Positions 18,390 through 27,924 of a stretch of DNA of 42,859 bases are shown piece after piece. Source of the stretch: Rhizobium sp. Q54 (GTDB taxonomy: Bacteria; Pseudomonadota; Alphaproteobacteria; Rhizobiales; Xanthobacteraceae); assembly GCA_945861265.1 (NCBI GenBank), contig CAMAUC010000022.1, positions 1 through 42,859 on the forward strand, read 5' to 3'. The notes under the pieces were generated by a model. That model was not told the origin of the DNA. It saw nothing but the letters and a program-made list of their open reading frames with translations, and did no database searches. Position 1 is the stretch's first letter; each line of letters starts with the position of its first letter. The translations under genes were made by a program, and so were the position numbers.

Positions 18390-20663
18390 ATGGCGAAACG
18401 AGTGATTCCCCCCGAACACGGTCATATTGAGGACGTCGCCCTCCAGGTGGCGCTCGAAGAGCGCTATCTGGCTTACGCGCTCTCGACCATCATGAACCGG
18501 GCGCTGCCGGATGCGCGCGACGGTCTCAAGCCGGTCCACCGCCGCATTCTCTACGGCATGCGATTGCTGCGGCTCGACCCCAATTCGGCCTTCAAGAAAT
18601 CGGCCAAGGTGGTCGGCGACGTGATGGGTAATTTCCATCCGCATGGCGACCAGGCTATCTACGACGCCTTGGTGCGCCTGGCGCAGGATTTCTCGCAGCG
18701 TTATCCGCTGGTCGACGGGCAGGGCAACTTCGGCAATATCGACGGCGATAACGCCGCCGCCATGCGCTACACCGAGGCGCGGCTGACCGAGGTCGCCCGC
18801 CTGATCATCGACGGTATCGACGAGGACGCGGTCGATTTCCGTCCGAGCTATGACGGGACGGACAAGGAGCCGGCGGTGCTGCCGGCGGCATTCCCCAATC
18901 TGCTCGCCAACGGTTCGCAAGGCATCGCGGTCGGCATGGCGACGTCGATCCCGCCGCACAACGCGGCCGAATTGTGCGACGCGGCGCTGCATCTGATCGA
19001 CACGCCGAACGCGCGCTCCAAGACCTTGCTGAAATACGTCAAGGGACCGGATTTTCCGACTGGCGGTATTTGCGTCGATCCGCCGGAAGCGATCGCCGAA
19101 GCCTATGCCACCGGCCGCGGTTCGTTCCGCGTGCGCGCGCGCTGGCACCAGGAAGAAGGCTCGCGCGGCACTTATCTCATCGTCATCACTGAAATGCCGT
19201 GGCTGGTGCAGAAGTCGCGTCTGGTCGAGCGCATCGCCGAACTGCTCAACGACAAGAAGCTGCCGCTGGTTGCCGACGTGCGCGATGAATCGGCCGAGGA
19301 TGTGCGTCTGGTGATCGAGCCGCGCGCCCGCACGGTCGACGCGGCGCTGCTGATGGAATCGCTGTTCAAGCTGACCGAGCTTGAGAACCGCATTCCGCTC
19401 AACATGAACGTGCTGGTCAAAGGCCGCATTCCGAAGGTGCTCGGCCTAGCCGAAGCCCTGACCGAATGGCTCGATCATCGCCGCGAGGTGCTGGTCCGCC
19501 GATCGAAATTCCGCCTGGCGCAGATCGACCATCGTATCGAAGTGCTGGGCGGCTATCTGGTCGCCTATCTCAACCTCGACAAGGTCATCAAGATCATCCG
19601 CACCCAGGACGAGCCCAAGCCCGTCCTGATGAAGACCTTTAAAATTTCCGACGTGCAGGCCGACGCTATCCTCAACATGCGGCTGCGCAATTTACGCAAG
19701 CTCGAGGAAATGGAAATTCGCGGCGAGGAAAAGGCCCTCAAAGAGGAGCGCAGCAAGCTCAAGAGCCTGATCGGCTCGACCGCCCAGCAGTGGAAGACGG
19801 TCGCCGCCCAGATCAGGGAAACCAAGGCGCTGTTCGGACCGAAGACCGCGCTCGGCAAGCGCCGCACCGATTTCGCGCTGGCGCCCGAGCACGACGAAGC
19901 GGCGATCGAAGAGGCGATGCTGGTGCGCGAGCCGATCACCGTCGTGGTGTCGGACAAAGGCTGGATCCGCGCGCTGCGCGGCCATGTCATCGATCTGTCG
20001 ACGGTGACGTTCAAGACTGACGACCAGTTGAAGTTCGCGTTCCAGACCGAGACCACAGTTAAGGTGATGATCTTCGCCGGCAACGGTAAGTTCTACACGC
20101 TCGACGGCGCGAAGCTGCCCGGCGGGCGCGGTCACGGCGAACCGGTCCGGCTGTTCTTCGATATCGACCAGGACGCCGAGATCGTCGCCGCCTTCGCCTA
20201 TCAGGGCGGGCGCAAGCTGCTGGTGGCAAGCTATCAAGGCAACGGCTTCATCGTGCCGGAAGACGAATGCCTCAGCGCCACGCGCAAGGGCAAACAGGTG
20301 TTGAACCTGAAGGCGCCGGACAAGGCGGTGGCGATGACCGTGATCGACGGCGATACGCTGGCCGTCATTGGGCAGAATCGCAAGATGATCGTGTTCGGTC
20401 TCGACCAGGTGCCGGAGATGACGCGCGGTCGCGGCGTGCGTTTGCAGCGCTATCTCGACAAGGGCCTGTCCGACGTTACCACCTTCAAGGCCAGCGACGG
20501 CCTGAGCTGGGTGGACGGCGCCGGCCGCACCCAGACATTGACGATGCGAGAGTTGAAGGACTGGCGCGGCGAGCGCGCACAGGCCGGCCGCATTGCGCAA
20601 GGTCTGCCGAAGAACAACAAGTTCCGCGGCGCGCCAACGGCGGCGAAGGCCGGCGGGGATTAA
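18390..20663 (+). CDS. parC: DNA topoisomerase IV subunit A
   Basis: It is the DNA-cleaving subunit of topoisomerase IV, which decatenates daughter chromosomes. The 757-residue protein starts with the winged-helix breakage-reunion domain: [16 protein letters not shown], the [17 protein letters not shown] motif, and catalytic Tyr127 in [10 protein letters not shown]. It has a coiled tower/C-gate (about 420-460) and a shortened C-terminal beta-propeller. The quinolone-resistance-determining region around residues 83-90 (HPHGDQAIY) has Asp87 where GyrA commonly has Ser. parE is not in the window. Confidence 0.95.
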   Translation: MAKRVIPPEHGHIEDVALQVALEERYLAYALSTIMNRALPDARDGLKPVHRRILYGMRLLRLDPNSAFKKSAKVVGDVMGNFHPHGDQAIYDALVRLAQDFSQRYPLVDGQGNFGNIDGDNAAAMRYTEARLTEVARLIIDGIDEDAVDFRPSYDGTDKEPAVLPAAFPNLLANGSQGIAVGMATSIPPHNAAELCDAALHLIDTPNARSKTLLKYVKGPDFPTGGICVDPPEAIAEAYATGRGSFRVRARWHQEEGSRGTYLIVITEMPWLVQKSRLVERIAELLNDKKLPLVADVRDESAEDVRLVIEPRARTVDAALLMESLFKLTELENRIPLNMNVLVKGRIPKVLGLAEALTEWLDHRREVLVRRSKFRLAQIDHRIEVLGGYLVAYLNLDKVIKIIRTQDEPKPVLMKTFKISDVQADAILNMRLRNLRKLEEMEIRGEEKALKEERSKLKSLIGSTAQQWKTVAAQIRETKALFGPKTALGKRRTDFALAPEHDEAAIEEAMLVREPITVVVSDKGWIRALRGHVIDLSTVTFKTDDQLKFAFQTETTVKVMIFAGNGKFYTLDGAKLPGGRGHGEPVRLFFDIDQDAEIVAAFAYQGGRKLLVASYQGNGFIVPEDECLSATRKGKQVLNLKAPDKAVAMTVIDGDTLAVIGQNRKMIVFGLDQVPEMTRGRGVRLQRYLDKGLSDVTTFKASDGLSWVDGAGRTQTLTMRELKDWRGERAQAGRIAQGLPKNNKFRGAPTAAKAGGD

Positions 20664-23062
20664 CTCGCCACGAACAGCAGCGACTGCTCCGCATCCTGCA
20701 TCAGCGCCGAGGCGGTGTCGCCGAAGAACAGCTTTTCGCCCGGTCTCCGGCCGACGCCCATGACGATCAGGTTGTTGCCGGCACGCGCCGCCTCCTTGAG
20801 GATCGCCTCGTCGGTGGCGTTGGCGGCGATGACGGCGGTGCGGATGCTCATGTTGTAGCCGTCGGCAATCGCGGTGATGTCCTTGAGGATGGCGTTTTCC
20901 TGATCGCGGGCGCGCGTGTTGCGGCGCGCTTTGTTGGCGCCGCGCACCGCGACATAGAGCACGGTAAGCGACGCCTTGCTGGCGCGCGCGATGGTGATGG
21001 CGACTTCGGCGGCGCGGCGTGACGGCTCGGTGCCGTTGATCGGCACTAGAATGTTCAGCTTACCCCGCGGCTTTTGCGCCAGTTCACCGCGGACCAGCGT
21101 AATGCCGAGTGGTCCCTTGAAGCCCTGCGCCAGCGACGTCACGCTTTCGTGGAAATCCTTGCCGCGTACCGTGGTTTTTTCCAGGCCGATCAGCATCAGG
21201 TCATAGCCCTTGGCGGCTTCCTCGGCGATCGTTTCGGGGCCGGGCGCTTCGTGCACGATGGTGGTGACCTCGACGGGCGTGTCGACCTTCTCCTCGACCG
21301 TCTGTTTGCTCTTGATCTGCTCGGCCGCCTGCTTGACAGTTTCGCCAGCGTGCTTCGCCTTCTTTTCTTGTTCCTTCACTTCGGCCTTTTCCGTCTTTTT
21401 GGCTTCGGCGGCAGGCTTATCTTCTTTCACAGCTTCGGTCTTTTTCGGATCGGCCTTCTTGTCGGCGGCTTTGGTCTGCGTCTGGCTCTCGACGGCGATC
21501 GGATTGGCGGCGATGGCCTCCTTGCCGTCCGGCAGCGCCTCGATCTTGGAAGCGTCGGTGATATGCAGCACTGTGGTCGGCATGCCATGCGTGCCGGCCA
21601 GCATGCCAGCGACGCGCGAGGCGAACTTGCCGTTCGGGCTGTCGTCGATCGCGATCAGTAATCGCTCCAGATTGGCGACGAAGCCTTTTGCTTCCTGCTC
21701 CTCGCGGTCGAGCCGTTGCTGTTCTTCCTTGCGCATCGGAATGCGCGCCAGCGCCCAACGTAATGTCGGCGGCATCGCCAAAGTCGTGATCACCGCCATG
21801 GCGACGATCATGGTGAAAAGATTCTGGTTCAGCGCGCCCATCGACAGGCCGACCGTGGCGATGATCACTTCGGTCGAGCCGCGCGCATTCATGCCGCAGG
21901 CGAGCGCAAAGCCCTCGCGCCGCGTCAGCCCGCCGATCTCGGCGCCGATGAACGCGCCGCCGAACTTGCCGATGCTGGCAATCAGGATGAGGCCCGCGGT
22001 CATCGCCGCCATGCGCGGATCGCCGAGGATGGTGAGGTCGGCGCCCAGACCGGCAATGCCGAAAAAGACCGGCGCGAAGAACGCGGTGATGATGCCGCGC
22101 AATTGCTCGTCGATGTGGCGGGTGAGGATGGGCGACTCGCCGACCAGGATGCCGGCGACGAAGGCGCCCAGCACAGTGTGCACGCCGATGAGATGCGTCA
22201 GCAATGCCATCGATCCCATGATGACGAGAATGCAGGTGATGACGGCGAAGTCGCTGACGAAATTGTCGTTCACCCAGCGAATGGCGAAGAACACCGCGCG
22301 GCGTCCGACGGTCAGGCTCACCACCATGAACAGGAAGGTGCCGACGATGCTTTGCGCCAGCGACCACGGATCGACTTCGCCATGCAATGCCAGGCTGAAG
22401 ATGATCGACACGATGATCCAGCCAACGCTGTCGTCGATGATGGCGGACGCTAGGATGACCTGGCCGACGGTGCGGCGCATGAAGTTCATCTCGCGCACTA
22501 CCATGGCGACGATCTTGACCGAGGCGATCGACAAAGCGGTGCCGAGGAACAGCGAGGTAATCAGCCGTTTGCCGGGATCGGGCAGCATGGCGTCGGGGAG
22601 AAATTCGCCAAGCGCGACGCCACAGGCGAAGGGAATGACGATGCCCATCAGCGAGGCATAGACCGACGCCTTGCCGGTCTGACGCACCAGCTTGAGATCG
22701 GTCTCCATGCCGGTGAGCAGCAGCAACAGCAGAATGCCGAACTGCGACACGGCGTCGATCATCGCTTTCTGTTCGGGATTTTTGGGAAACAGCGCGTGCT
22801 GAAAGTCGGGCAGGAGCAGGCCGAGCACGGAGGGGCCAAGGAGCAGGCCGGCGATCAATTGCCCCATCACCGCAGGCTGGCGCATGCGGATCATGGCTTC
22901 GCCGAGCAGGCGGCCGGTCAGCATCAAGACGAGGAGCTGGGCAATGAAGACGACTTCGGATGGGCCTTTGTGTGCTTCGCCGGCGGCCAGCGCCACGCCG
23001 GAGGCCAGCCATAGCGCCACAGGAATTGCGCATAGCCATGCCGTCCGCGCGCGAATATTCAT
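20660..23062 (-). CDS. CPA2-type cation:proton antiporter with C-terminal universal-stress domains
   Basis: The 800-residue inner-membrane protein starts with a hydrophobic leader, then about twelve membrane segments of a Kef/Nha-type Na+(K+)/H+ antiporter (about 40-450; [38 protein letters not shown]). A cytosolic part follows with a universal-stress-like half (about 465-524; [12 protein letters not shown]), a 75-residue Lys/Glu/Ala linker (about 525-599), more of that domain, and a second universal-stress domain (about 669-800; [16 protein letters not shown]). I chose ATG 23062 with AGGGGG upstream; the 81 upstream codons are out of character. It is convergent with parC (4-bp overlap of the ends) and divergent from mntH. 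Confidence 0.9.
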   Translation of the reverse strand: MNIRARTAWLCAIPVALWLASGVALAAGEAHKGPSEVVFIAQLLVLMLTGRLLGEAMIRMRQPAVMGQLIAGLLLGPSVLGLLLPDFQHALFPKNPEQKAMIDAVSQFGILLLLLLTGMETDLKLVRQTGKASVYASLMGIVIPFACGVALGEFLPDAMLPDPGKRLITSLFLGTALSIASVKIVAMVVREMNFMRRTVGQVILASAIIDDSVGWIIVSIIFSLALHGEVDPWSLAQSIVGTFLFMVVSLTVGRRAVFFAIRWVNDNFVSDFAVITCILVIMGSMALLTHLIGVHTVLGAFVAGILVGESPILTRHIDEQLRGIITAFFAPVFFGIAGLGADLTILGDPRMAAMTAGLILIASIGKFGGAFIGAEIGGLTRREGFALACGMNARGSTEVIIATVGLSMGALNQNLFTMIVAMAVITTLAMPPTLRWALARIPMRKEEQQRLDREEQEAKGFVANLERLLIAIDDSPNGKFASRVAGMLAGTHGMPTTVLHITDASKIEALPDGKEAIAANPIAVESQTQTKAADKKADPKKTEAVKEDKPAAEAKKTEKAEVKEQEKKAKHAGETVKQAAEQIKSKQTVEEKVDTPVEVTTIVHEAPGPETIAEEAAKGYDLMLIGLEKTTVRGKDFHESVTSLAQGFKGPLGITLVRGELAQKPRGKLNILVPINGTEPSRRAAEVAITIARASKASLTVLYVAVRGANKARRNTRARDQENAILKDITAIADGYNMSIRTAVIAANATDEAILKEAARAGNNLIVMGVGRRPGEKLFFGDTASALMQDAEQSLLFVAS

Positions 23063-23139
23063 GCCGAAACTGCCCCCTCTGCCGCCCTGGCCGGGGCGTG
23101 TGCAGCGATAACCCGAGGTCAGGGGCAAAGTTCCAAAAT

Positions 23140-23164
23140 GTTGCAATTGCAATTCATTCGCAAC
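23140..23164 (+). promoter_or_regulatory. candidate metal-responsive operator upstream of mntH
   Basis: An imperfect palindrome has outer arms GTTGC (23140-23144) and GCAAC (23160-23164) and contains a perfect 12-mer palindrome TTGCAATTGCAA (23141-23152). It is A/T-rich against a GC-rich background and sits 62 bp before the mntH start. In Bradyrhizobium japonicum mntH is repressed by the Fur-family protein Mur in response to manganese, so a Mur/Fur site is the natural guess. Confidence 0.45.
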
Positions 23165-23225
23165 TAGACTATGAAAGACGAAATGGCGGTATTTTCGCGG
23201 GGCCGCCGCAGGGCAGGGACTGAAA

Positions 23226-24596
23226 ATGGTCGATATGGCAGCAATTCCTCCGGAAAAATCCGAGGCGCAGCCGACCGGCTGGCGCGTCAGCCGCACCGAC
23301 GGCACCCAGCGCAGCCTGTCCGAGGTTTACGGCTCGATTCCGGTGCCGCGCGGCGCGTCCTGGCTGCGGCGGCTGCTGGCCTTCTCCGGCCCCGGCTACA
23401 TGGTCTCGGTCGGCTATATGGACCCGGGCAACTGGGCCACCGATCTCGCCGGCGGTTCGCAGTTTGGCTACACGCTACTCGCTGTCATCATGATCTCAAA
23501 CCTGATGGCGATCCTATTGCAGGCGCTCGCCGCGCGGCTCGGCATCGCCTCGGGACGCGATCTGGCGCAGGCATGTCGCGACGCCTATCCGAAACCGGTC
23601 GGCTATGTGCTGTGGTTTGCCTGCGAACTGGCAATCATCGCCTGCGATCTGGCCGAAGTCATCGGCACCGCCATCGCGCTTAAATTATTGTTCGGCATTC
23701 CGCTGATCGGCGGTGCGCTGATCACCGCGCTCGACGCCTTCCTGCTGTTGATGCTGATGCAAAAGGGCTTCCGCTATCTGGAGGCCTTCATCATCGCGCT
23801 GCTGATCGTCATCGCCGGCTGCTTCCTGACGCAAATCATTCTTGCCGCGCCGCCGGTCGCGGCCGTGCTTGGCGGCTTCCTGCCGTCGAGCGAGATCGTC
23901 ACCAATCCGGCGATGCTGTATATCGCCATCGGCATCATCGGCGCGACGGTGATGCCACATAATCTTTATCTGCATTCGTCGATCGTGCAGACGCGCAATT
24001 TCGAGAAGAACGACGCCGGCAAGCGCAGCGCCATCCGCTGGGCGACCACCGACTCGACCATCGCGCTGATGCTGGCTCTTTTCGTCAATGCCAGCATCCT
24101 CATCGTCGCGGCTTCTGTGTTTCACGCCAATGGCAAGACCGATGTGGTGGAAATCGAGCAGGCCTATGAATTGCTGTCGCCGCTGTTGGGCGTCGGCATC
24201 GCCTCGATCCTGTTCGCCATCGCGCTGCTGGCGTCGGGCCTGAACTCGACGGTCACCGCGACGCTCGCCGGCCAGATCGTCATGGAAGGCTTTCTCAACT
24301 TGCGCATTCCGCACTGGATGCGCCGCCTGCTGACGCGCGCCATCGCCATCGTCCCGGTGGTGGTGGTAACGGGGCTTTACGGCGAGCACGGCACCGCGCG
24401 GCTGTTGATCCTCAGCCAGGTCATCCTGTCGATGCAACTGCCCTTCGCGGTCATCCCGCTGGTGATGTTCGTGTCGAGCAAGGAAAAGATGGGCAACTTC
24501 TCGATCTCGAAGCCGGTCGCTGCGCTGGCCTGGCTGGTGGCCGGCATCATCGTCGTGCTGAACGTGAAGCTGTTGTTCGAGACCTTCGCCGGCTGA
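23226..24596 (+). CDS. mntH: Nramp-family divalent metal (manganese) transporter
   Basis: It imports Mn2+ (and Fe2+) with protons across the inner membrane. The 456-residue protein has about eleven membrane segments, the metal-binding DPGNW motif (66-70) in TM1 and the MPHNLYLH motif (243-250) in TM6, both intact. The N-terminal 45 residues are a soluble extension. It is divergent from the antiporter gene across 163 bp containing a palindrome, and convergent with bpt. Confidence 0.95.
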   Translation: MVDMAAIPPEKSEAQPTGWRVSRTDGTQRSLSEVYGSIPVPRGASWLRRLLAFSGPGYMVSVGYMDPGNWATDLAGGSQFGYTLLAVIMISNLMAILLQALAARLGIASGRDLAQACRDAYPKPVGYVLWFACELAIIACDLAEVIGTAIALKLLFGIPLIGGALITALDAFLLLMLMQKGFRYLEAFIIALLIVIAGCFLTQIILAAPPVAAVLGGFLPSSEIVTNPAMLYIAIGIIGATVMPHNLYLHSSIVQTRNFEKNDAGKRSAIRWATTDSTIALMLALFVNASILIVAASVFHANGKTDVVEIEQAYELLSPLLGVGIASILFAIALLASGLNSTVTATLAGQIVMEGFLNLRIPHWMRRLLTRAIAIVPVVVVTGLYGEHGTARLLILSQVILSMQLPFAVIPLVMFVSSKEKMGNFSISKPVAALAWLVAGIIVVLNVKLLFETFAG

Positions 24597-24599
24597 CGA

Positions 24600-25349
24600 T
24601 CAGGCCTCAACCCTCGACCATCCTGACGCCATCAGCCGCTCCTGCGGCAGGAAGCGGCCCTTGTAGTCCATCTTCTTCGACCCTTGCACCCAATAGCCCA
24701 GATAGACGTAAGGCAGGCCCATCGCTCGCGCGCGTTCGATGTGGTCGAGGATCATGAAAGTGCCGAGCGAGCGCTCGCCGGCGTCCGGATCGAAAAACGA
24801 ATAGACCATCGACAGGCCGTCGCTGAGCACATCGGTCAGCGCCACCGCCAGCAGGGGACCGGCGCCGCGTCCGTTGAGGCGCGAGTCCGGGCCGCGCGTG
24901 CGGTAGTCGATGACGCGGGTATCGACATGGCTGTCCTCGATCATCATGGCGTAGTCGAGTACGGTCATGTCGGCCATGCCGCCGTCGCGGTGGCGGGCGT
25001 CGAGATAGGCGCGGAACACTGAATATTGTTCGGAAGTCGGCGCCGGCTTGCGCATGTCGCCAATGACGTCGGCGTTATGCTCGGCGATGCGGCGCATGTT
25101 GCGCGACGGCTTGAAATCGGCAACGACGACGCGCACCGAGACGCAGGCGCGGCAGGTCTCGCAAGCGGGGCGGTAGGCGATCGACTGGCTGCGGCGGAAG
25201 CCGCCATGCGTCAACAGGTCGTTGAGTTCGCCGGCGCGCTCGCCGACCAGATGCGTGAACACCTTGCGCTCCTCCTGGCCCTTTAAATACGGGCAGGGCG
25301 ACGGCGCGGTCAGGTAGAATTGCGGCGTGTCGCGGGAGTGCTGGGTCAC
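24600..25349 (-). CDS. bpt: aspartate/glutamate leucyltransferase (N-end rule)
   Basis: It adds leucine from Leu-tRNA to proteins with N-terminal Asp or Glu, marking them for ClpS/ClpAP degradation. The 249-residue protein has the ATE1-like N-terminal half with [17 protein letters not shown] and a cysteine cluster (Cys63, Cys66, Cys69 in ACETCRAC), and the C-terminal GNAT-like half with [20 protein letters not shown]. It starts with GTG at 25349. The end is 3 bp from the convergent mntH stop. Confidence 0.93.
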   Translation of the reverse strand: MTQHSRDTPQFYLTAPSPCPYLKGQEERKVFTHLVGERAGELNDLLTHGGFRRSQSIAYRPACETCRACVSVRVVVADFKPSRNMRRIAEHNADVIGDMRKPAPTSEQYSVFRAYLDARHRDGGMADMTVLDYAMMIEDSHVDTRVIDYRTRGPDSRLNGRGAGPLLAVALTDVLSDGLSMVYSFFDPDAGERSLGTFMILDHIERARAMGLPYVYLGYWVQGSKKMDYKGRFLPQERLMASGWSRVEA

Positions 25350-25418
25350 TGTGTTCGAACCCTGGTGTCCTTAAGACTCGAGGTCACAAGCATTGCGCGG
25401 CGCGCCGGTTCCGTCAAA

Positions 25419-25435
25419 GGGCCCCGGTGGGGCCC
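25419..25435 (-). terminator. GC-rich hairpin after the RDD gene
   Basis: Perfect arms GGGCCCC and GGGGCCC enclose a 3-nt loop. On the minus strand it is followed by only TTT. It lies 38 bp beyond the stop of the RDD gene and 70 bp before the bpt start. It may terminate weakly or attenuate read-through into bpt. Confidence 0.45.
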
Positions 25436-25472
25436 GGTGGCGGATTTTTGGCCATGCCGCCCCGTTTGGGCC

Positions 25473-25985
25473 TTATCGGCTTCCGGCGACCAAAGGCCGC
25501 AACTGGGCGGCGCGCTGCGGATTATTGATAATGACGGTGCCGAGCAGGATGTCGTGCAGCAGGCGGCGGCGCTGGTTGAAAAAGGCGACCAGCAGGACAA
25601 AGGGCGAGAGCACCGATACCGTGAACCAGAAGGCTATGGCGTGCACCGCGCCGAGCACGAAATAGGCCGGTGCGCCGTACCAGGTGCGCATTTCCAGCTC
25701 CATCACCCGCATGCCGATGGTGGCCGAACGGTCGCCGCCCAAAGTCGCGCCGAAATAGACGATGGCCCAGATCACCGAGGCCGGCGGCAGCAGCCAATAG
25801 AGCGCCCAGCCGAAGCCCAGCGTGACAATGCCGAAGGCGAAAATGAACATAGCCGCCAGCACAACCGGAATCGAAATCACCAGAAAATCGATGAAGAAAG
25901 CCAGCACCCGGCGGGCTAGCACGCCCTCGAACAGCTCTGGATTTTGCATCGGATCGTAGGCGTGCGGTTTGATATCCATCGACAT
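25473..25985 (-). CDS. RDD family membrane protein
   Basis: This 170-residue inner-membrane protein of unknown function has the RDD fold: Arg-Arg in LARRVLAFFIDFLVI opening the first membrane segment with its Asp, further segments over about 50-80 and 115-145, and the closing motif RRRLLHDILLGTVII. I chose ATG 25985 (MSMDIK), preceded by AAGGGGGAC; 28 further in-frame codons upstream look non-native. It is divergent from the threonine dehydratase gene and upstream of bpt on the same strand. Confidence 0.9.
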   Translation of the reverse strand: MSMDIKPHAYDPMQNPELFEGVLARRVLAFFIDFLVISIPVVLAAMFIFAFGIVTLGFGWALYWLLPPASVIWAIVYFGATLGGDRSATIGMRVMELEMRTWYGAPAYFVLGAVHAIAFWFTVSVLSPFVLLVAFFNQRRRLLHDILLGTVIINNPQRAAQLRPLVAGSR

Positions 25986-26137
25986 GGCCGTCCCCCTTCG
26001 CCCTTCGGCGACATCCTGTGCCCTTGGCCGGGCACCTTTGCAGATGGCGAATATACCGCTCCACTGCAAGGGACGAAACGTGGACGTTATGCTTAGGTGG
26101 CGGCAAAAGCGGGCCTCTGCCAGGAGACTTTCAGACG

Positions 26138-27355
26138 ATGAGCGTGACGATTGCCGATATCGAGGAAGCCCGCCGCGTCATTGCAGGCCAGGTGCTGCGC
26201 ACGCCGATGCTGCCGGCGCCGCGGCTGTCGGCGCTGACCGGGGCCGAGGTTTTCGTCAAATACGAAAATCTCCAGGTCACCAACTCGTTCAAGGACAGGG
26301 GCGCGCTGGTCAAGCTCACCTCGCTCAACGAGACCGAGCGCAAGCGCGGCGTCATCGCCATGTCGGCCGGCAACCATGCCCAGGCGGTCGCCTATCACGC
26401 GGCGCGCCTTGGCATACCGGCGACCATCGTCATGCCGGTGACGACGCCCTTCGTGAAAGTGGCGGCGACGCGTTCGCACGGCGCCGAGGTGGTGCTGGAC
26501 GGCGAGAGCGTCGCCGACGCGCAGGCGCGCTGCGAGATCATCCAAAAGGAGCGCGGTCTGACTTTGGTGCATCCTTATGACGACGCGAACGTCATTGCCG
26601 GGCAGGGCACCATTGCGCTGGAAATGCTGGAGGAGGTTTCCGATCTCGACCAACTCGTCATTCCGATCGGCGGCGGCGGGCTGATTGCCGGCAATGCGAT
26701 TGCCGCGCGCGCGGTCAATCCGAAGATCGAGATCGTCGGCGTCGAGGCGGCGCTTTATCCGGCGGTGTGGAATGCGCTGGAACACGGCAACCGGCCGATC
26801 GGCGGGCCGACTCTGGCCGAAGGCATCGCCGTCAAGAATGTCGGCAGACTGACGCTGCCGATCATTCGCGAACTTGTCTCTGATGTCATCCTTGTCGACG
26901 AGGCGCATCTCGAACGCGCGGTGAATGCCTATGTGACCCTGCAGAAGACGATGGCGGAAGGCGCTGGCGCCGCAGGTCTCGCCGCGTTGCTCGCCGAGCC
27001 TGCGCGCTTCAAGGACAAGCGTGTCGGCTTGATCCTGTGCGGCGGCAATATCGACCCGCGCATTCTGGCGTCCATCATGGTGCGCGAACTCGAGCGTGAG
27101 GCTCGTATCGTTTCATTCCGCCTCGCCATTCCCGATCAGCCCGGCGTGCTCGGCATCATCGCCACAAAGCTCGGCGAACTCGGCGCCAATATTCTCGAGG
27201 TCGAACACCGCCGCCTGCTGCTGGACGTCCCGGCCAAGGGCGCCAAGCTCGACGTCACCGTCGAGACGCGCGACGCCAAGCACGCGGCCGAAATCATGGC
27301 GGCCTTGGCGGCGGACGGCTATCAGCCGGTGCGGCTCGGGCAGGGCATCGTTTAG
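26138..27355 (+). CDS. threonine ammonia-lyase (PLP-dependent, with ACT domain)
   Basis: It deaminates threonine (and usually serine) to 2-oxobutyrate and ammonia. The 405-residue protein has the fold-type II PLP core: Schiff-base Lys52 in NSFKDRGA, SAGNHAQ (76-82) and the phosphate-binding GGGGL loop near residue 188, then a C-terminal ACT domain (about 330-400; IPDQPGVLGIIATKLGELGANIL). One ACT domain fits the TdcB/short IlvA class rather than the long two-ACT E. coli IlvA. ATG 26138 is preceded by CAGGAGAC; the 40 upstream in-frame codons are ignored. It is followed 65 bp later by a DoxX gene. Confidence 0.92.
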   Translation: MSVTIADIEEARRVIAGQVLRTPMLPAPRLSALTGAEVFVKYENLQVTNSFKDRGALVKLTSLNETERKRGVIAMSAGNHAQAVAYHAARLGIPATIVMPVTTPFVKVAATRSHGAEVVLDGESVADAQARCEIIQKERGLTLVHPYDDANVIAGQGTIALEMLEEVSDLDQLVIPIGGGGLIAGNAIAARAVNPKIEIVGVEAALYPAVWNALEHGNRPIGGPTLAEGIAVKNVGRLTLPIIRELVSDVILVDEAHLERAVNAYVTLQKTMAEGAGAAGLAALLAEPARFKDKRVGLILCGGNIDPRILASIMVRELEREARIVSFRLAIPDQPGVLGIIATKLGELGANILEVEHRRLLLDVPAKGAKLDVTVETRDAKHAAEIMAALAADGYQPVRLGQGIV

Positions 27356-27420
27356 GCGGAACCGCCAGCCGCCGCCGGCGTTGTCCGACTGCTTCCCGAT
27401 GCAGCGCGAACAGGTGGCTT

Positions 27421-27918
27421 ATGGCGTCGACCTATCCAACCCCCGTTTACACAGCGCCGTTTCCGGACGCCGACATCCGCCGCATGGCCGGCGTCAACGA
27501 TTTCCTGCTGGCGGTCGGACGCATCGTGCTCGTTGGCATGTTCATCTTCTCGGGCGCGAGCAAATTCATGGACCTGTCCGGCATCGCGGCGCAGATCGCG
27601 TCCAAGGGTCTTCCGGCACCGATGGCGCTCGCCGCCGTGGCGGCGCTGGCGGAAATGGCTGGTGGCATCCTGATTGTCGTCGGCTGGTGGACGCGGCCGG
27701 TGGCGCTTGGCCTTCTCATCTACACGCTGATCGCCACCTATTTCTTCCACGACTTCTGGCATTTGCCGCCGGGCGCCGAGCAGACCAACGCGATGATCCA
27801 CGCGATGAAGAATTTGGCGATTGCCGGCGCGTTCCCGATGCTGACCGCGGTTGGCGCCGGACGCTTCTCGGTCGATGGCCCCTGCATCATGCACGATCGC
27901 ACGACGACGGCATCGTAA
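27421..27918 (+). CDS. DoxX family membrane protein
   Basis: This 165-residue protein has four predicted membrane segments (about 30-48, 68-88, 92-112, 126-146). The DoxX signature is in LLAVGRIVLVGMFIFSGASKFMD and the TRPVALGLLIYTLIATYFFHDFW stretch. DoxX proteins are loosely linked to respiratory or thiol redox roles; the specific job here is unknown. It is convergent with the GMC oxidoreductase gene, with 6 bp between the stops. Confidence 0.88.
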   Translation: MASTYPTPVYTAPFPDADIRRMAGVNDFLLAVGRIVLVGMFIFSGASKFMDLSGIAAQIASKGLPAPMALAAVAALAEMAGGILIVVGWWTRPVALGLLIYTLIATYFFHDFWHLPPGAEQTNAMIHAMKNLAIAGAFPMLTAVGAGRFSVDGPCIMHDRTTTAS

Positions 27919-27924
27919 AGTGTA

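Noticed and set aside
21210-22661. A 483-codon plus-strand frame opposite the antiporter gene
   Set aside because: It is Ser/Met/Ala-rich, a by-product of the membrane-protein codons on the minus strand; no start context or domain.
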